Positions 48,657 through 59,700 of a stretch of DNA of 64,000 bases are shown here, piece after piece; the first letter of the stretch is position 1; each line of letters starts with the position of its first letter. The DNA is from Leishmania donovani. Its lineage: Eukaryota > Euglenozoa > Kinetoplastea > Trypanosomatida > Trypanosomatidae. The notes below the pieces were generated by a model. It saw only the letters and a program-made list of their open reading frames with translations. It made no database searches and was not told where the DNA came from. The stretch is from assembly GCF_000227135.1 (NCBI RefSeq), contig NC_018259.1, positions 1,172,805-1,236,804 of the forward strand. The letters are read 5' to 3'. A program made the translations under genes and the position numbers.

Positions 48657-50612
48657 ATGCCGCCGAAAGCAAGCAGTGGACGCCCCCGACCACTGCCACC
48701 GTCACTGTCGTCGTCTCTGTCTGCGTCTATAGCGGCGGACGCACCACGCCCGCGAGAGCCCTTCTCCATCGCGAGTTTCTTCGACGCTGCCAGCGCCCAT
48801 CGCAGCAGTGGCGGTGGTGGCTACCGCGTCGACTCTTTCTCGGATGCACCACCGACGCCGCTCTCTGGCTTCCCGCGTGCGAGTCATTCCCCTCCCGCTA
48901 GCGGGCACCGCACTGCTGCGACTCGCCAGGTGCAGCACCTCGAACAGCCACAGCGGCAACAGCAGCACTGGTCTTCCTCTACACCGGGGCAGTTGAGCTC
49001 TTCTCCCCAAAGCGGCGATGGCGAACACTATGAGCAGCAGCAGCAGCACAGCACCACGACCAGAGATGTCTCCAGCACGCTGCAAGAGGTGCGAAGACGT
49101 ATCATCAGCGACCTCGACGCGTCGCGAGAGGGAAGTCGCGAGTCATCAGGGAAGCTGCACGCTCATCGACAGCGCGCGCTGCGTGTGGCGTTCGGGGAGG
49201 ATGGGGCATCGCGTCGGCGAGGGTCCCGTGCGTCTTGCGTGATGACGAGTGAGGGGGGCGCATCACCGACGGATGCCAGGCGATCTAAGTCGCAGCACAC
49301 GCCTAACGCGGAGAATGATGAGGACGACGAGCTCATGGTTGCCTCCGTAGAGTTTTCGCTGCTGTGCCCCTACTCTCGCCTCCCTATGCGTTATCCCGTG
49401 CGCAGCAATGAGTGCAACCACCTGCAGTGCTGCGACTTGGACTCGTGGATTGTGATGCTGAACAAGTGTCGCTCCATGCGTGATCCGGTCGGGCCGTGCC
49501 CGGTGTGCGAGCGCCGCGTCACCTCCTCCTCGCTACAGGTGGACCTTTGGATGAAGCATGTCATTGATCAGATGCCAGCGGGCACACATATGGTGGCGTT
49601 GGAGCCGGACGGCGCCTTCCGCAGTGGTGACACCACTCGAGAGCGGCGCAAAGAGCACATGATTATGGAGGTGGTGGACGCGACACAAGACGACTACGAG
49701 AACTACTTTGGGGATGTGGTGGACGGCGACGATGACGTTGTGGTGCAGAGGCATCCTGTCACCACGTCTGATGCTTCAACCGGCACATCCGCCGCGCTTT
49801 TCCCGGTCGGCTCGCGTCGCCCTCGCATGGAATCGCCTGCGGCCCCCGAAGCGAGATCTGGTGTGCCGAGCGCCGGCGGGGACCACCGAGCCGGCTCACC
49901 CCCACTGGCGCAGGTCAAAACAGAGAAGGCCGCCATACTGGCCGCTGAGGCCGAGGCAGCAGCGGGGACGTCGCCTTCTGTCCCCACTTCTCAAGAGGAT
50001 GGGGGTGTCGTTGTCGTGCACTTTGTTGAGGGCCGACACGACGGGTTGCAGGCGCTGCCTAGTCAAATCCGGCTGTGGGCGCTACACTGCACCCGATGCG
50101 GGGCGCCGCGGGTGAAGGCGGAAGATGGCTTGGTGCAAGGCTGTCAGCGATGCGGGCACGACGCAAAGGGCGACTGGAACTTTGTCCGCCGCTTCGAGGC
50201 GTCGTCTAGTGTGTCGATGGAGCTGGTTCCGGATGGCACGCTGGTGCTGCAAGGCGTCGACATCCTTGCGCCGTACCTATATCGCGCCGGCTTCTACCGC
50301 AGCCTGTTCGAGGTGATGGAGTACGCCTCCGTGGCGGAGCGGCAGCAGCAGCAGTATCGACCGCCAGCGGATGTGTGGACTTCGTCGTTTCCGCTGAACC
50401 GCTTCGAGATCGATTTCCTCGAGGCCTGCTGTGCGCGCATCGCGCAGGGCGAGACGCTCGACTCCATTGAGTCGATGATTGTGCCGAGCCTGTTTCGCAT
50501 TCCTCGTCGGCGCCGACCAGGCGGCAGTGGCCAGACATCCTTCACACAGATGGGCCACGGCAGCGGCCGACACGGCGGGCTGGGCTTGGCGACCGCGTCG
50601 CAGGCTCACTGA
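48657..50612 (+). CDS. SIZ/PIAS-type SUMO E3 ligase (SP-RING)
   Basis: A 651-residue protein, probably nuclear. Residues 1-~220 are disordered, rich in Ser, Gln and Pro. The SP-RING (MIZ) zinc finger spans about 230-310: FSLLCPYSRLPMRYPVR, then CNHLQCCDLDSWI and GPCPVCERRV, ending VDLWMKHVID. These match the PIAS/Siz pattern, including the tail after the last cysteines. Acidic-hydrophobic patches GDDDVVVQ (about 360) and DGGVVVVHF (about 448-456) look like SUMO-interacting motifs. A further CX2C...CX2C zinc ribbon (C478, C481 and a CQRC about 15 residues on) precedes a conserved-looking C-terminal block to about 620. No SAP or PINIT domain seen. In T. brucei a SIZ1/PIAS ligase acts in surface-antigen expression-site control. 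Confidence 0.87.
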   Translation: MPPKASSGRPRPLPPSLSSSLSASIAADAPRPREPFSIASFFDAASAHRSSGGGGYRVDSFSDAPPTPLSGFPRASHSPPASGHRTAATRQVQHLEQPQRQQQHWSSSTPGQLSSSPQSGDGEHYEQQQQHSTTTRDVSSTLQEVRRRIISDLDASREGSRESSGKLHAHRQRALRVAFGEDGASRRRGSRASCVMTSEGGASPTDARRSKSQHTPNAENDEDDELMVASVEFSLLCPYSRLPMRYPVRSNECNHLQCCDLDSWIVMLNKCRSMRDPVGPCPVCERRVTSSSLQVDLWMKHVIDQMPAGTHMVALEPDGAFRSGDTTRERRKEHMIMEVVDATQDDYENYFGDVVDGDDDVVVQRHPVTTSDASTGTSAALFPVGSRRPRMESPAAPEARSGVPSAGGDHRAGSPPLAQVKTEKAAILAAEAEAAAGTSPSVPTSQEDGGVVVVHFVEGRHDGLQALPSQIRLWALHCTRCGAPRVKAEDGLVQGCQRCGHDAKGDWNFVRRFEASSSVSMELVPDGTLVLQGVDILAPYLYRAGFYRSLFEVMEYASVAERQQQQYRPPADVWTSSFPLNRFEIDFLEACCARIAQGETLDSIESMIVPSLFRIPRRRRPGGSGQTSFTQMGHGSGRHGGLGLATASQAH

Positions 50613-51797
50613 AGTGCCTCACTCACCCAACCGGAGGGCTCGCGCTTGACGTCGCAAGCGCTGGGCGATGGCGGGCTTAATCGATGCGTGCCGCACGTAA
50701 CGCGGTCTCTTTTTCCTTTTCGACAACCTCTCTTTACGTCGATGACGTGCGCAGGCGGAAGCGCTCTGCTTTGTGGCTCTGACATCGTTTGCCTTGCTTT
50801 GGCGTGGCCTTATCCACCTGTCTCTGTCTCTCCCTCACCGATTCGTTTCGCCTCCGTCGGCTTGGCAGCATCTACGCGACCGGCACTCGAACTCGATACT
50901 TAATACGTCGACGCCCCGCGGTGAGGGCATCTCGCAGAGAGGCGCCATTCCTTACTCCGTAGACAGCGGCACTCTTGACCCCCCTCCTCCGTTGCCCGCT
51001 TTCTGTACGTTGTCTGTTTCTCCGTTCCGCGTGGCGTCTCTGCAAAGGCGAAAAAAAAAGAGATACGATAAAGCTGCAGCGCACCGGGGCTTCGATGCCG
51101 CACGTGCGACTCTCCTGCAGGCTCTTCAAGGGGTGCACACCTGTGCCATGATCAGCCGCGCAGACAGAGATGCTCACCTGGTTATCCTTCCTTCGCTCCC
51201 TCACACCCTCTTCGCCTCCTCTTTTCCATCTCCCTGCTCGTTGGTTTCTCTCTTTTCATTCTCGTGCACGTGGATCTGGCGGCACGTACGCCCAATCACC
51301 TCTGTCTCGTGAACACTCCCTCTCCCTCCTCTTACTGACCTCCAACATGCCCTTCCATCCCATCCCACACCCCCCGGTTGGCTTGATCTAATTTTTGCGC
51401 GCGCGCACACACACACGTACACACCTACCGCTGCGGTTGGCGTCCAGTACGCAAAGAAAAACGGTTTCACTCACGTATACGCGTCCCACTTCCCTGTGCA
51501 GGAAACTGCACCGGCGTGTCGCAGTGGCGTTGCAAGGGGCATGCGCTCCTTTCATCGTCTCTCTCCTTCTCGCTCGCTCACTCACTGGCCTTCTCGGGCT
51601 CTCTGCACATCTCTGCCGCGCAGGAGCGGAGAGCAGAGGGACTTGGACCGACGTTGAGCGGTGCTTCTCTTCTCCCGCCGGCACTGCCGTGCTATTTGTG
51701 GATCCACTGGCTGCCCAGCGCACCTCTTTCTGCCAGTCAGCTTCCTAGCTCCTTCTCTCTCGGTTACTACATCCGTAATTCGACGTTTGATTGCACC
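50613..51797. other. Intergenic
   Basis: About 1.2 kb. C/T-rich acceptor DNA at 51170-51270 and 51545-51610; a short CA/CG tract at 51400-51420. No gene supported. The half-transporter frame is open through the last 280 bases but without an ATG. Confidence 0.5.
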
Positions 51798-54473
51798 ATG
51801 CTGCGGCGAGGGACTCCGCTGCTACGCGGCGCTGGCCTTTACGAGGGTGCTGTCGCACGAGCAACCACAGTGTACGGGCCTTTCGCGGCTGCTGCGCTGC
51901 GCAGCCGTCGGGGAGTGCTTGCGAAGCGGCAAGTGCTCGGCACGCATCCGTCGCTCAAGCCGTCGGTGCTGCCGGGCTATAGCGCTTGGTCGACGCAAGC
52001 ACGCACGCTTGTGTGTATATCCGGGCTGCTGCGCACTCCAAGCTCCACCCCTCCCTCAGAGGACCAGAAAAAGAAGAAGTTTCAGAAGCGCTCGTGTGGC
52101 GCCACCTGTGTAGATAATTTACAAAAAGCGACAGTACTGCCAAGTGACGCGTCAGCTGCGCAAACGGGTGGCGATGGCGCCGGCGCTGCCAGCAGTGAGG
52201 GAGAGGTTGCCGCACAGAACGACAGCGGCAACAAGAGCGAGACAGCTGGAGGGAAACGGAACAAGGAGAAGGGCAGCAGCAGCAGCAGCGGTGGTGGCTC
52301 CGCTGGCACTTTTGCTCGCCTCTCCGAAGACGAAGTGGAGGTGACTCATCGCCTGGGCATGGGCGAGCGGGTGGCGGCGGCAGGCCAGGAGGCCCAGAGG
52401 AGCCCACATCGCCCGCTGCCACCAGCGGATCAGCCTGCCTCGCCAGGAGATGACATGCCATTCAACGCGGCGCAGAAGACGAGCGCAGGGGACGCCACGA
52501 CAGAACCGGAGCTATCAGCCAAGAAGGAAAAGCCTACGGCGAGCATCACCACACCACCTCGCCTGGACGGGATTCAAATCTCGGAGAACGCGTCTGACAT
52601 CCCCGTCGGCCGCGTTCTGTGGAAGATGTGGACCTACCTCTGGCCACACGGCGAGCCAAAGATCAAGATGCTCGTGGCCAGCAGTGTGTTGTGTGTGCTG
52701 GTGGCCAAGGTGCTGAGGGTGGCGGTTCCTTTCTGGTTCAAGACGATCGTGGACCTACTGGCCCCCACCACGGCAACAGCGGAGGCTGTGACGGTGGCCG
52801 GCCCGCTCACGGTAGGCGTGTTCGGGTGTGTTGTGGCGTACGGCATCTGCCGCATCACGACCTTCGTCTCCGAGGAGCTCAAGACGGTGCTATTCGCCCC
52901 GGTCGGCGGGCACGCCTCCACGAAGTTGTCGATGGAGATGTTCAACAAGCTGCACCAGCTCGACCTCGACTATCACCTCAGCCGCGAGACCGGCGTCCTG
53001 AGCAAAGACCTCGACCGCGGTAGCCGCGCGTTCTGGTCCTTGGCGTACGTGCTGCTCTTCATGATTGCTCCGACAATCTTCGAGATGGGGCTTGTATGCT
53101 ATGCCCTCAACAGCCAGGCTGGCCCGCAGTTCATCGGCATTGCACTCATCGCGGTCTTCTCCTACGTGGCGTGGACCTTTTTGGTGACGAACTGGCGCTC
53201 GAAGTTTCGCACGCGCTACAACGCCCTTGAGAGCCGTGTCGGCGGGCTTATCGTGGACTCGCTGCTCAACTACGAGACGATCAAGTACTTTGGCTCAGAG
53301 AAGTACGAGTCCGAGCGCATTCGCAAGGAAACGGAGAACATGAACAAGAAGCTTGTGATTCTTGATCAGACGATGGCGCTGCTGAACTTTGGGCAGCAGC
53401 TCATTTTCGTGGTGGCCAGTGTGCTGAGTCTGTACCTCGCCACGTGCGGTGTGCTGACGGGGGCGATGACGGTTGGCGACTTGGTGCTGGTGGACGCGCT
53501 CCTGATGCAGCTCTATATGCCGCTGAGCTACCTCGGCATGATTTACCGCGAGGTCCAGTCCAGCACGCAGAACATGCAGGCAATGATAGCCTTGCTAGAC
53601 CAAAAGTCGAACGTGAAAGACAAGGCGGACGCGGAGACATACAAGTATATCGACGGCACCATCGAGCTGCACGACGTCACCTTTGAGTACAAGAAAGAGC
53701 TCAACCGCCTCGTCCTGCGCAACCTCAGTCTCACGATTCCAGGAGGTAAGACAGTGGCCTTTGTCGGCCCTTCGGGGAGCGGCAAGAGCACCATCTTCCG
53801 CCTCCTCTTCCGCTTCTACGACCCCACTTCTGGGCAAGTGCTGCTGGACGGGCAGCCCCTCGACAAACTGCGCATGGAGAGCGTACGCAAGTGCATCGGG
53901 GTCATCCCACAAGATACGGTGCTCTTCAACGAGTCAGTTCGGTACAACATCCGCTATGGCCGCATGGACGCGACGGATGCCGAGGTGGAGGCCGCAGCGA
54001 GGGCTGCAAGCCTGCACGACACCATAGCGCGCATGAGCGAAGGCTACGACACATCTGTCGGTGAGCGGGGCCTCAGGCTGAGCGGCGGCGAGAAGCAGCG
54101 CATTTCCATTGCGCGCGTTCTGCTGAGGGACCCTCCTATCCTACTAGCCGACGAGGCCACCTCCGCACTCGACAGCATGACCGAGCTGAACGTGATGGAG
54201 ACACTCAAGAACGCTACTGAGCGGACGCGGCGACGCACAATTGTCCTCGTCGCACACCGCCTCACGACCGTGAAGGAAGCCGACATTATCTTTGTGCTCG
54301 ACGGCAAAGGTGGCCTTGCAGAGCAAGGCACCCATGCGGAGCTGCTGGACAAGGGCGGCTTGTACGCTGCTATGTGGCATCAGCAGCTGAACGAACAGTA
54401 TCAGGCTACCGGCGGTGCCGCACCCGAAGACGCGCACGCGACGGATGCGAAGCCCACTGCCACAAACGGCTGA
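51798..54473 (+). CDS. ABCB3: Mitochondrial ABC half-transporter, Atm1/ABCB7 type
   Basis: An 891-residue half-transporter. The N-terminus MLRRGTPLLRGAGLYEGAVAR is a good mitochondrial presequence. Residues about 95-270 are a low-complexity, charged spacer. The type I exporter membrane domain spans about 275-590 (five to six helices), with the Atm1-type motif NYETIKYFGSEKYE (491-504). The nucleotide-binding domain has Walker A GPSGSGKST (657-665), a Q-loop in GVIPQDT, signature LSGGEKQR (761-768), Walker B ILLADE (781-786) and the H-loop VAHRLTT. Atm1/ABCB7 exports a glutathione-linked sulfur compound from the matrix for cytosolic Fe/S assembly. The Leishmania homologue, named ABCB3, has been linked to haem and Fe/S metabolism. 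Start ATG 51798 is the first in frame. Confidence 0.9.
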   Translation: MLRRGTPLLRGAGLYEGAVARATTVYGPFAAAALRSRRGVLAKRQVLGTHPSLKPSVLPGYSAWSTQARTLVCISGLLRTPSSTPPSEDQKKKKFQKRSCGATCVDNLQKATVLPSDASAAQTGGDGAGAASSEGEVAAQNDSGNKSETAGGKRNKEKGSSSSSGGGSAGTFARLSEDEVEVTHRLGMGERVAAAGQEAQRSPHRPLPPADQPASPGDDMPFNAAQKTSAGDATTEPELSAKKEKPTASITTPPRLDGIQISENASDIPVGRVLWKMWTYLWPHGEPKIKMLVASSVLCVLVAKVLRVAVPFWFKTIVDLLAPTTATAEAVTVAGPLTVGVFGCVVAYGICRITTFVSEELKTVLFAPVGGHASTKLSMEMFNKLHQLDLDYHLSRETGVLSKDLDRGSRAFWSLAYVLLFMIAPTIFEMGLVCYALNSQAGPQFIGIALIAVFSYVAWTFLVTNWRSKFRTRYNALESRVGGLIVDSLLNYETIKYFGSEKYESERIRKETENMNKKLVILDQTMALLNFGQQLIFVVASVLSLYLATCGVLTGAMTVGDLVLVDALLMQLYMPLSYLGMIYREVQSSTQNMQAMIALLDQKSNVKDKADAETYKYIDGTIELHDVTFEYKKELNRLVLRNLSLTIPGGKTVAFVGPSGSGKSTIFRLLFRFYDPTSGQVLLDGQPLDKLRMESVRKCIGVIPQDTVLFNESVRYNIRYGRMDATDAEVEAAARAASLHDTIARMSEGYDTSVGERGLRLSGGEKQRISIARVLLRDPPILLADEATSALDSMTELNVMETLKNATERTRRRTIVLVAHRLTTVKEADIIFVLDGKGGLAEQGTHAELLDKGGLYAAMWHQQLNEQYQATGGAAPEDAHATDAKPTATNG

Positions 54474-55541
54474 GCGGGGTGCGGGGTCTCTCGCTGCAGT
54501 GAGGCGCGCCTCACCCGCTTACCCATACAGTACTCTTTTCGGTATCGTTGTTGGCTGAGTGCGAGGAAGTGTGGGTGGTGGTGGTGAAGGCGAGGGAGCA
54601 AAGCAGTGCTTGGAGGTTGGCACACACTAGCAAGAACGACTCGTGTGGTCGCGCAGGCGGCACAGCAGTTCATCAAGCGCGCACTTGGGAGTGACCTCCT
54701 CCCGCTCTTCTCCCTACGCGGGTGCGCATCTCTCTTTCTTTGCATGTGTACGCCTCTGTGGATTGCCGATCTCGTCCTGCTTATGTGCGTGTGTCGCGGT
54801 GCGAGGGGCGATGGTGGGGGTGGGGCACGCTGCCAGATGGGTGACTGGAAGGAATGGCTTCGGTGCAGCTCTTGCTTTTTCGTCTTCCTTGTGTGTGTGC
54901 GTGTGCCAGGAGGTGGGAGACCGAGGACCCTTAACGCCAACTCATGAGCGCCGCCTCCACCGCATCCCTTTTATCTTTTCGCTCCTTATGTTCTCTCTCT
55001 CAATATATTTTTTCCATCTCTTTCACTCGCTCTCTATCTCAGATTGCCCCCTCCCCCCTCCCCCTCCTCATCGACGCCATCTTCGCCGTTGTGATTCGGC
55101 TTGCTCACAGATTGCCAAACTTCTTCTTTTCTTCAATTTGTGTATCTCTTGTTGTGAGCGTGTGAGTGTCTCTCTCTAACTGTTATGGTCTAGTGAGAAA
55201 AGTGGGTACACGGCATTAGGCGGTGAAAGAGGGCTCAAAGGGCACTCAGCAGCGACGGAAGCAAGCTCGACCGCATGGAATGCATACGAATACACGCAAA
55301 ACGTGCACCGACGCTGCAATACAGACGGGCAGTGATGACGACGGTGCTTGTGTGACTAAGTCGCGCATGAAAAGCGCGCACACACACATATACACAGATA
55401 TACGCACCTCTCCTTTTTCCTTCCTTCCAAATACTCTCTTGTCGCTGTACGGTTGCTTACCGAGACCGGCATCGTCTCCGTTGCCTTGCCCTTTCTCACC
55501 TACTTTGCCTTGCGCTCTTCCGCACAATGTCTCTGTTCTCC
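54474..55541. other. 3' flank of the ABC gene
   Basis: About 1.07 kb without a gene, C/T-rich around 55000-55080. It leads into the inverted repeat copy. Confidence 0.5.
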
Positions 55542-56136
55542 CTCACCGTGTCCACGCCGCCACAGCACACACGTTGAGCCCCGCCCCGCCCGCCCCGTCA
55601 GAGACCCATCGCACGCCGCGAAGCAGCCGCGCACACGCGTGGCGGCAATGCGCCAGCTCAGGCATGCGGGCAGCGTCTGCGCCCCAAACACCCCCCGCCC
55701 CCGCCTCGCAGGCTGCCTCACCGTCGCCCCCAGCCATGCTGACCGCCACGCGATGCATCGCCCGAGGTCGCTCAGGCTTCCCTACACCAGCAGGCAGTGC
55801 GAGGGCCGGGTGGGACACGTTCGAGTCACGCTGACACTCCGCCCAGCATACGGACGGCACAGGCGTGCGCACAGTGGCGGATCTCTCCCCAACGCAGCGC
55901 CATCCAGCACCTCACCGCCGACATCATTAGCGATAAGTCGCTCTGGCCCCCCTACGTCGTAGGCGCCTGACCCTGCCACCATGAAGGGTGGCTCGGCGCC
56001 GGCATGTATAAGGGGACTGCCAGGCCTCTCCACCGAGTGGGTGCTGCTGGGCCTTGATGCCACGCACCGAGGTGCCGCCCTCCCGTCATCACAGTTTGAG
56101 AGAAAGGAGAGGAAAACAAAAATAACTGCTTATCGA
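55542..56136 (-). mobile_element. SIDER-like dispersed element, full 595-base copy, inverted
   Basis: The reverse complement matches 31109-31703 end to end with no difference that I could find. The flanks differ, which fixes both borders. It lies between two plus-strand genes but points against transcription, so the RNA made here carries the antisense of the element. No target-site duplication is clear: short similar strings (AACAGAC and AACAGAGAC) flank it but are not identical. Confidence 0.78.
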
Positions 56137-56754
56137 GTCTGTTACTCACGTCTTCTCGCTTGAGGGCTTGTGCGTGTATGCCGTGCGCGTTCTCTGTCTC
56201 AACCCCCTCTCCCCTGTCACCACGACGGCGACACATGAGTGGGGCCGCCGACTTACAGTTTCTGCCAACGACTCCCTCTTTCCTCGCTAGGCGGCGTACA
56301 GGAAAAGCCGAGCAAGCGATGTGAATGCGCAGGAACGTGTGCGTACGAGTTGGGGGAGGGGGGAGGTAGAGGCTGAGGCGATCGTTGCATGGTGGATGTT
56401 GCCCATTCCGCACACGTCGTTTGTATCTCATCCTTTCACCTCTAGCATCAAGATGTGGGCGCACCTGTCCGTGCTTCTTTTGCCTGTTGCCTTGCTGCTC
56501 TTCGCGCCTGCCTCTGGAAGACTTGTCCGGCACCGCTCGAGCACGGCTTCTCCTGCTCCTGCGCTGCCTTCCACAACACCGACGCGCACGCATTTGTACG
56601 CCTTCGGCAACGCGGATGCCCGCCGCACGCTCTCACCGCCGTTTTCGCTCTCCCTTTCTCTGCCTTCCTGTGGTTCAGGGGACCACGCCATCCTTTTGAT
56701 TGCCGTGAGGTGCCACGGACACGCACACGCATACACATACGCACACACGAAAGA
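56137..56754. other. Intergenic/leader of the 1597-residue gene
   Basis: About 620 bases. The gene's frame is open from a GTG at 56455, but the first in-frame ATG is 56755. CA-rich DNA at 56720-56748 precedes the start. No other feature seen. Confidence 0.5.
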
Positions 56755-59700
56755 ATGCGGAGAGGCGGTGGAGAGAGAAGCGGGGCGGAACGCTTGCTTT
56801 CCTCTGCATCCACTCCCACGACGGTGGAACGCTCAGTGTCGCCCTTCACCTCCCTAGACACCTCCTTCGCCCAATCACTCAACGGCTACGGTGACTACGA
56901 CGACGAAGACTCGACCGCCTTCGCATCACCAGGGTCGTTTTCTCCACACGCGTACCACTCGCACACGAAATCGCTGACGCCGACTCCTCCGCCGTCAGCG
57001 GTGGCTTCTCCTATGCTTATTCTAGGAGACGCATCTGATTCCGCTGCGCTCGACCGCGAGGTACAGCCGGAAGAGCAGCACATCGAAGAGTTCGTGCCAC
57101 TCCCCGCGAAGTCGTCCCAAGTGCTTCCGGCGCTGTCGTTTCACAGCTCATTTTTCTCGTACACAACAGATTCATCAATTTCAGCCGAGCCTCTGCTCAC
57201 GTCCAAGTCTCCAGCGCTCGTCACGTATCCTTCCAGCACTGCATCACCAGGCGGAAGAGCGCCGTTGCAACGGACAGGGTCATCGTCGCCACAGAGTCAG
57301 CCCTCGGCACCTGCTTCCTTGAGCGCAGTACACGAGGCAGGGCAGAGTCCCGACGTGAAGGAAGAGAAAACGTTCCCTTTTTCTTCGTCCCTATCGTCTT
57401 CCGCAGTGCTGGCGGAGATACAGACCACGATCTCTCAGCTGACCACGTCCTCCTTTCCCATGCCGCCGCCCCTTGTCGCGGCGAGTGCGATGACGACGCA
57501 GGTGCTGCCTTGTTGCACAGACGACGAGGGGCAGCATTGCAGCCGCGCTTCATCGCCCGCCATGGCATCCTCGCCGCTGTCACCGTGGGCTCCGCGAACA
57601 GCAGATAGGCCGCAAGCTGAGGAACGCGAGCTGAGGCGCAGCGGGTCATCGGCGAAAGACCCAGGTGCTGCCGATACCGTGTTGACACTGCCGTTGACAG
57701 CGCTGGACGAATTGCCGCCACCAACCCCGCTGTCGTCCTCGTCGTTCTTCTCCGCCTCCCCATCGGTTGCGTCGCCGCTGTCGGCCGTGGCCGCCTCACT
57801 CAATGAGACGCCCGTCCGTGCATCTCTGTCCCATCTGGCCACAAGCCTTCTTTATGCGGACGGTGCAGATCCCCTGGCGGACGAGCGGCACACACAGAGC
57901 CGCATCAACACCGCGGCGCTGCCGTGGGTGCCGATGCTGCTGCCGACCATGCCAGGCCCGAAGCGCAGACAGCAGCGGGGGACAAATACGCTCCCCCCAC
58001 ATGCGGAGGGCCACGGCGATGCACAATGCGTCGCTCAAGCCGATGATAAGCCAGCGGCGAAGCGGAGGCGGACGAGGAAGGGAACCAAGGAGGAGGCGTC
58101 GACGACGGGCGAGGTGGTCTTGATCGCGGAGAGGGGCATGCCGGCTCCAGCGCCACTTCCGCAACCACCTTCAGCGAGGCGGAGGCGGACATCCAAGACA
58201 GCAACGAAGGACGCTCATCAGAGCGCGGCTCCGACAAGGGTAAGCAAGGATGCCAGACTTGCACCAATGCCGAGGGCAGAAGCACCACTTGACCAGAAAG
58301 AGAACTGTGACGGTGCACAAGGCCTTAAAGAGTCTTCGAAGGACCACTCGTCTGCATCCCGCACCGAACCGGGGGACATCTCTCTACCACCAAACTCCGC
58401 GAAGCCGTCCACGGCACTCCATCCACAAGAGCTGATGGTCCTGGCTGGTGACGTGCCCCTATCCCACCTATTCGCGACCAGCAGTGACTTGAACGCGGAC
58501 TCCAAGTCCACGGCGCCTGCCGCTTGCCAACCCCCAGCTGCTCCATCAGTGCCGTCGCAGTCCCAAAGGGAGAGGTGGAGGAGGACGCGTTTCCGGAAGG
58601 CCGGAGTTCCACAGACTGCGGCGGCAGCTGTGGAAGATGGCGCCGCACCATCGGCGGGGCGGGTTGCTGCGGAAGCGTCCCGAGAGGAGGCGGAGCCAGC
58701 CCCCGCAGCCGCAACCTCATTACCACTGTGTCTGTCATCACCGCGAGCGCCCCAACTGCCTGCACGCTCGGAAAAGCTCGACGGCAGCGGTGCGAAGGCC
58801 GAGTTGCCAGCTAGCGGTGATACCTCGGCAGCACGGAGTCTTGGCGCGGCAAGAAGAGGAAAAACATCGACATTCTCACTGACGCTTCCAGCCCGGAAAC
58901 GGAGAACATTGCAGACGACACCCGCTGTCACTACTGAAACCCCGTCATCCACAGGGGGCGGCGACACCAGCGGCTCCGATGGCGCCGTCACGCATGTTGC
59001 ATCCACCTCGAAGCGTGCCGCCGATGTACAGCCATCGCTTCTGCAGGCATGGTGGTCTGCAGTGTGCACCTCTGCATCATCCTCGGAGTCGGGCCGATCC
59101 TGCTTGTGGGTTGAACTGTCGGAGGGATATCAAGAGGCCCACGGGACACTGCTGCGTCAGGTCCTCGTTTACTGGGGATGGCTTCATAGCGAGAGCTCCG
59201 TCACCCACCGCGGAGGTCTGGAGCTGCCGACTGGTGCCTCGACTCTGTCAAGTTCCACACCAAAGTGCACGAGCCGCAAGCGCGCGCGTGACAGGAAGCG
59301 CAGCGAGACCAGCGCTGCCGGTGCAAGCGCGCAGCTTGAACGCACGGACAGGAGAGCCAATAATGGTTTGGTGGTGCTGCTTTGCCCATCGCCACTGCCC
59401 ATGGAGGAGGCGCTGCGGTGGTGGACGCAGCGCGCGCATGTGGAGCACAGCTTTATGCCACCGCTACTGGCCGTCTCCATGTCAGCGGACCCTCAATCGA
59501 GTGTCCTAGGGAGTTCTGATCGAGTGCCTAGCGCTTCCCGGGTGGCGCCGACGCCGGAGGAGGAGTATGAGCTGCTCAGGGGCGCGATTCAGCTGGCATC
59601 AAGCGTGTACTGCACTGACGCGGCTCGCAGTCTCGCGGTGTCGTGCACCGCCGCCGGGCACGCTGCACTAGCACAACTCTTGTCGCTGAATCAGGTATTC

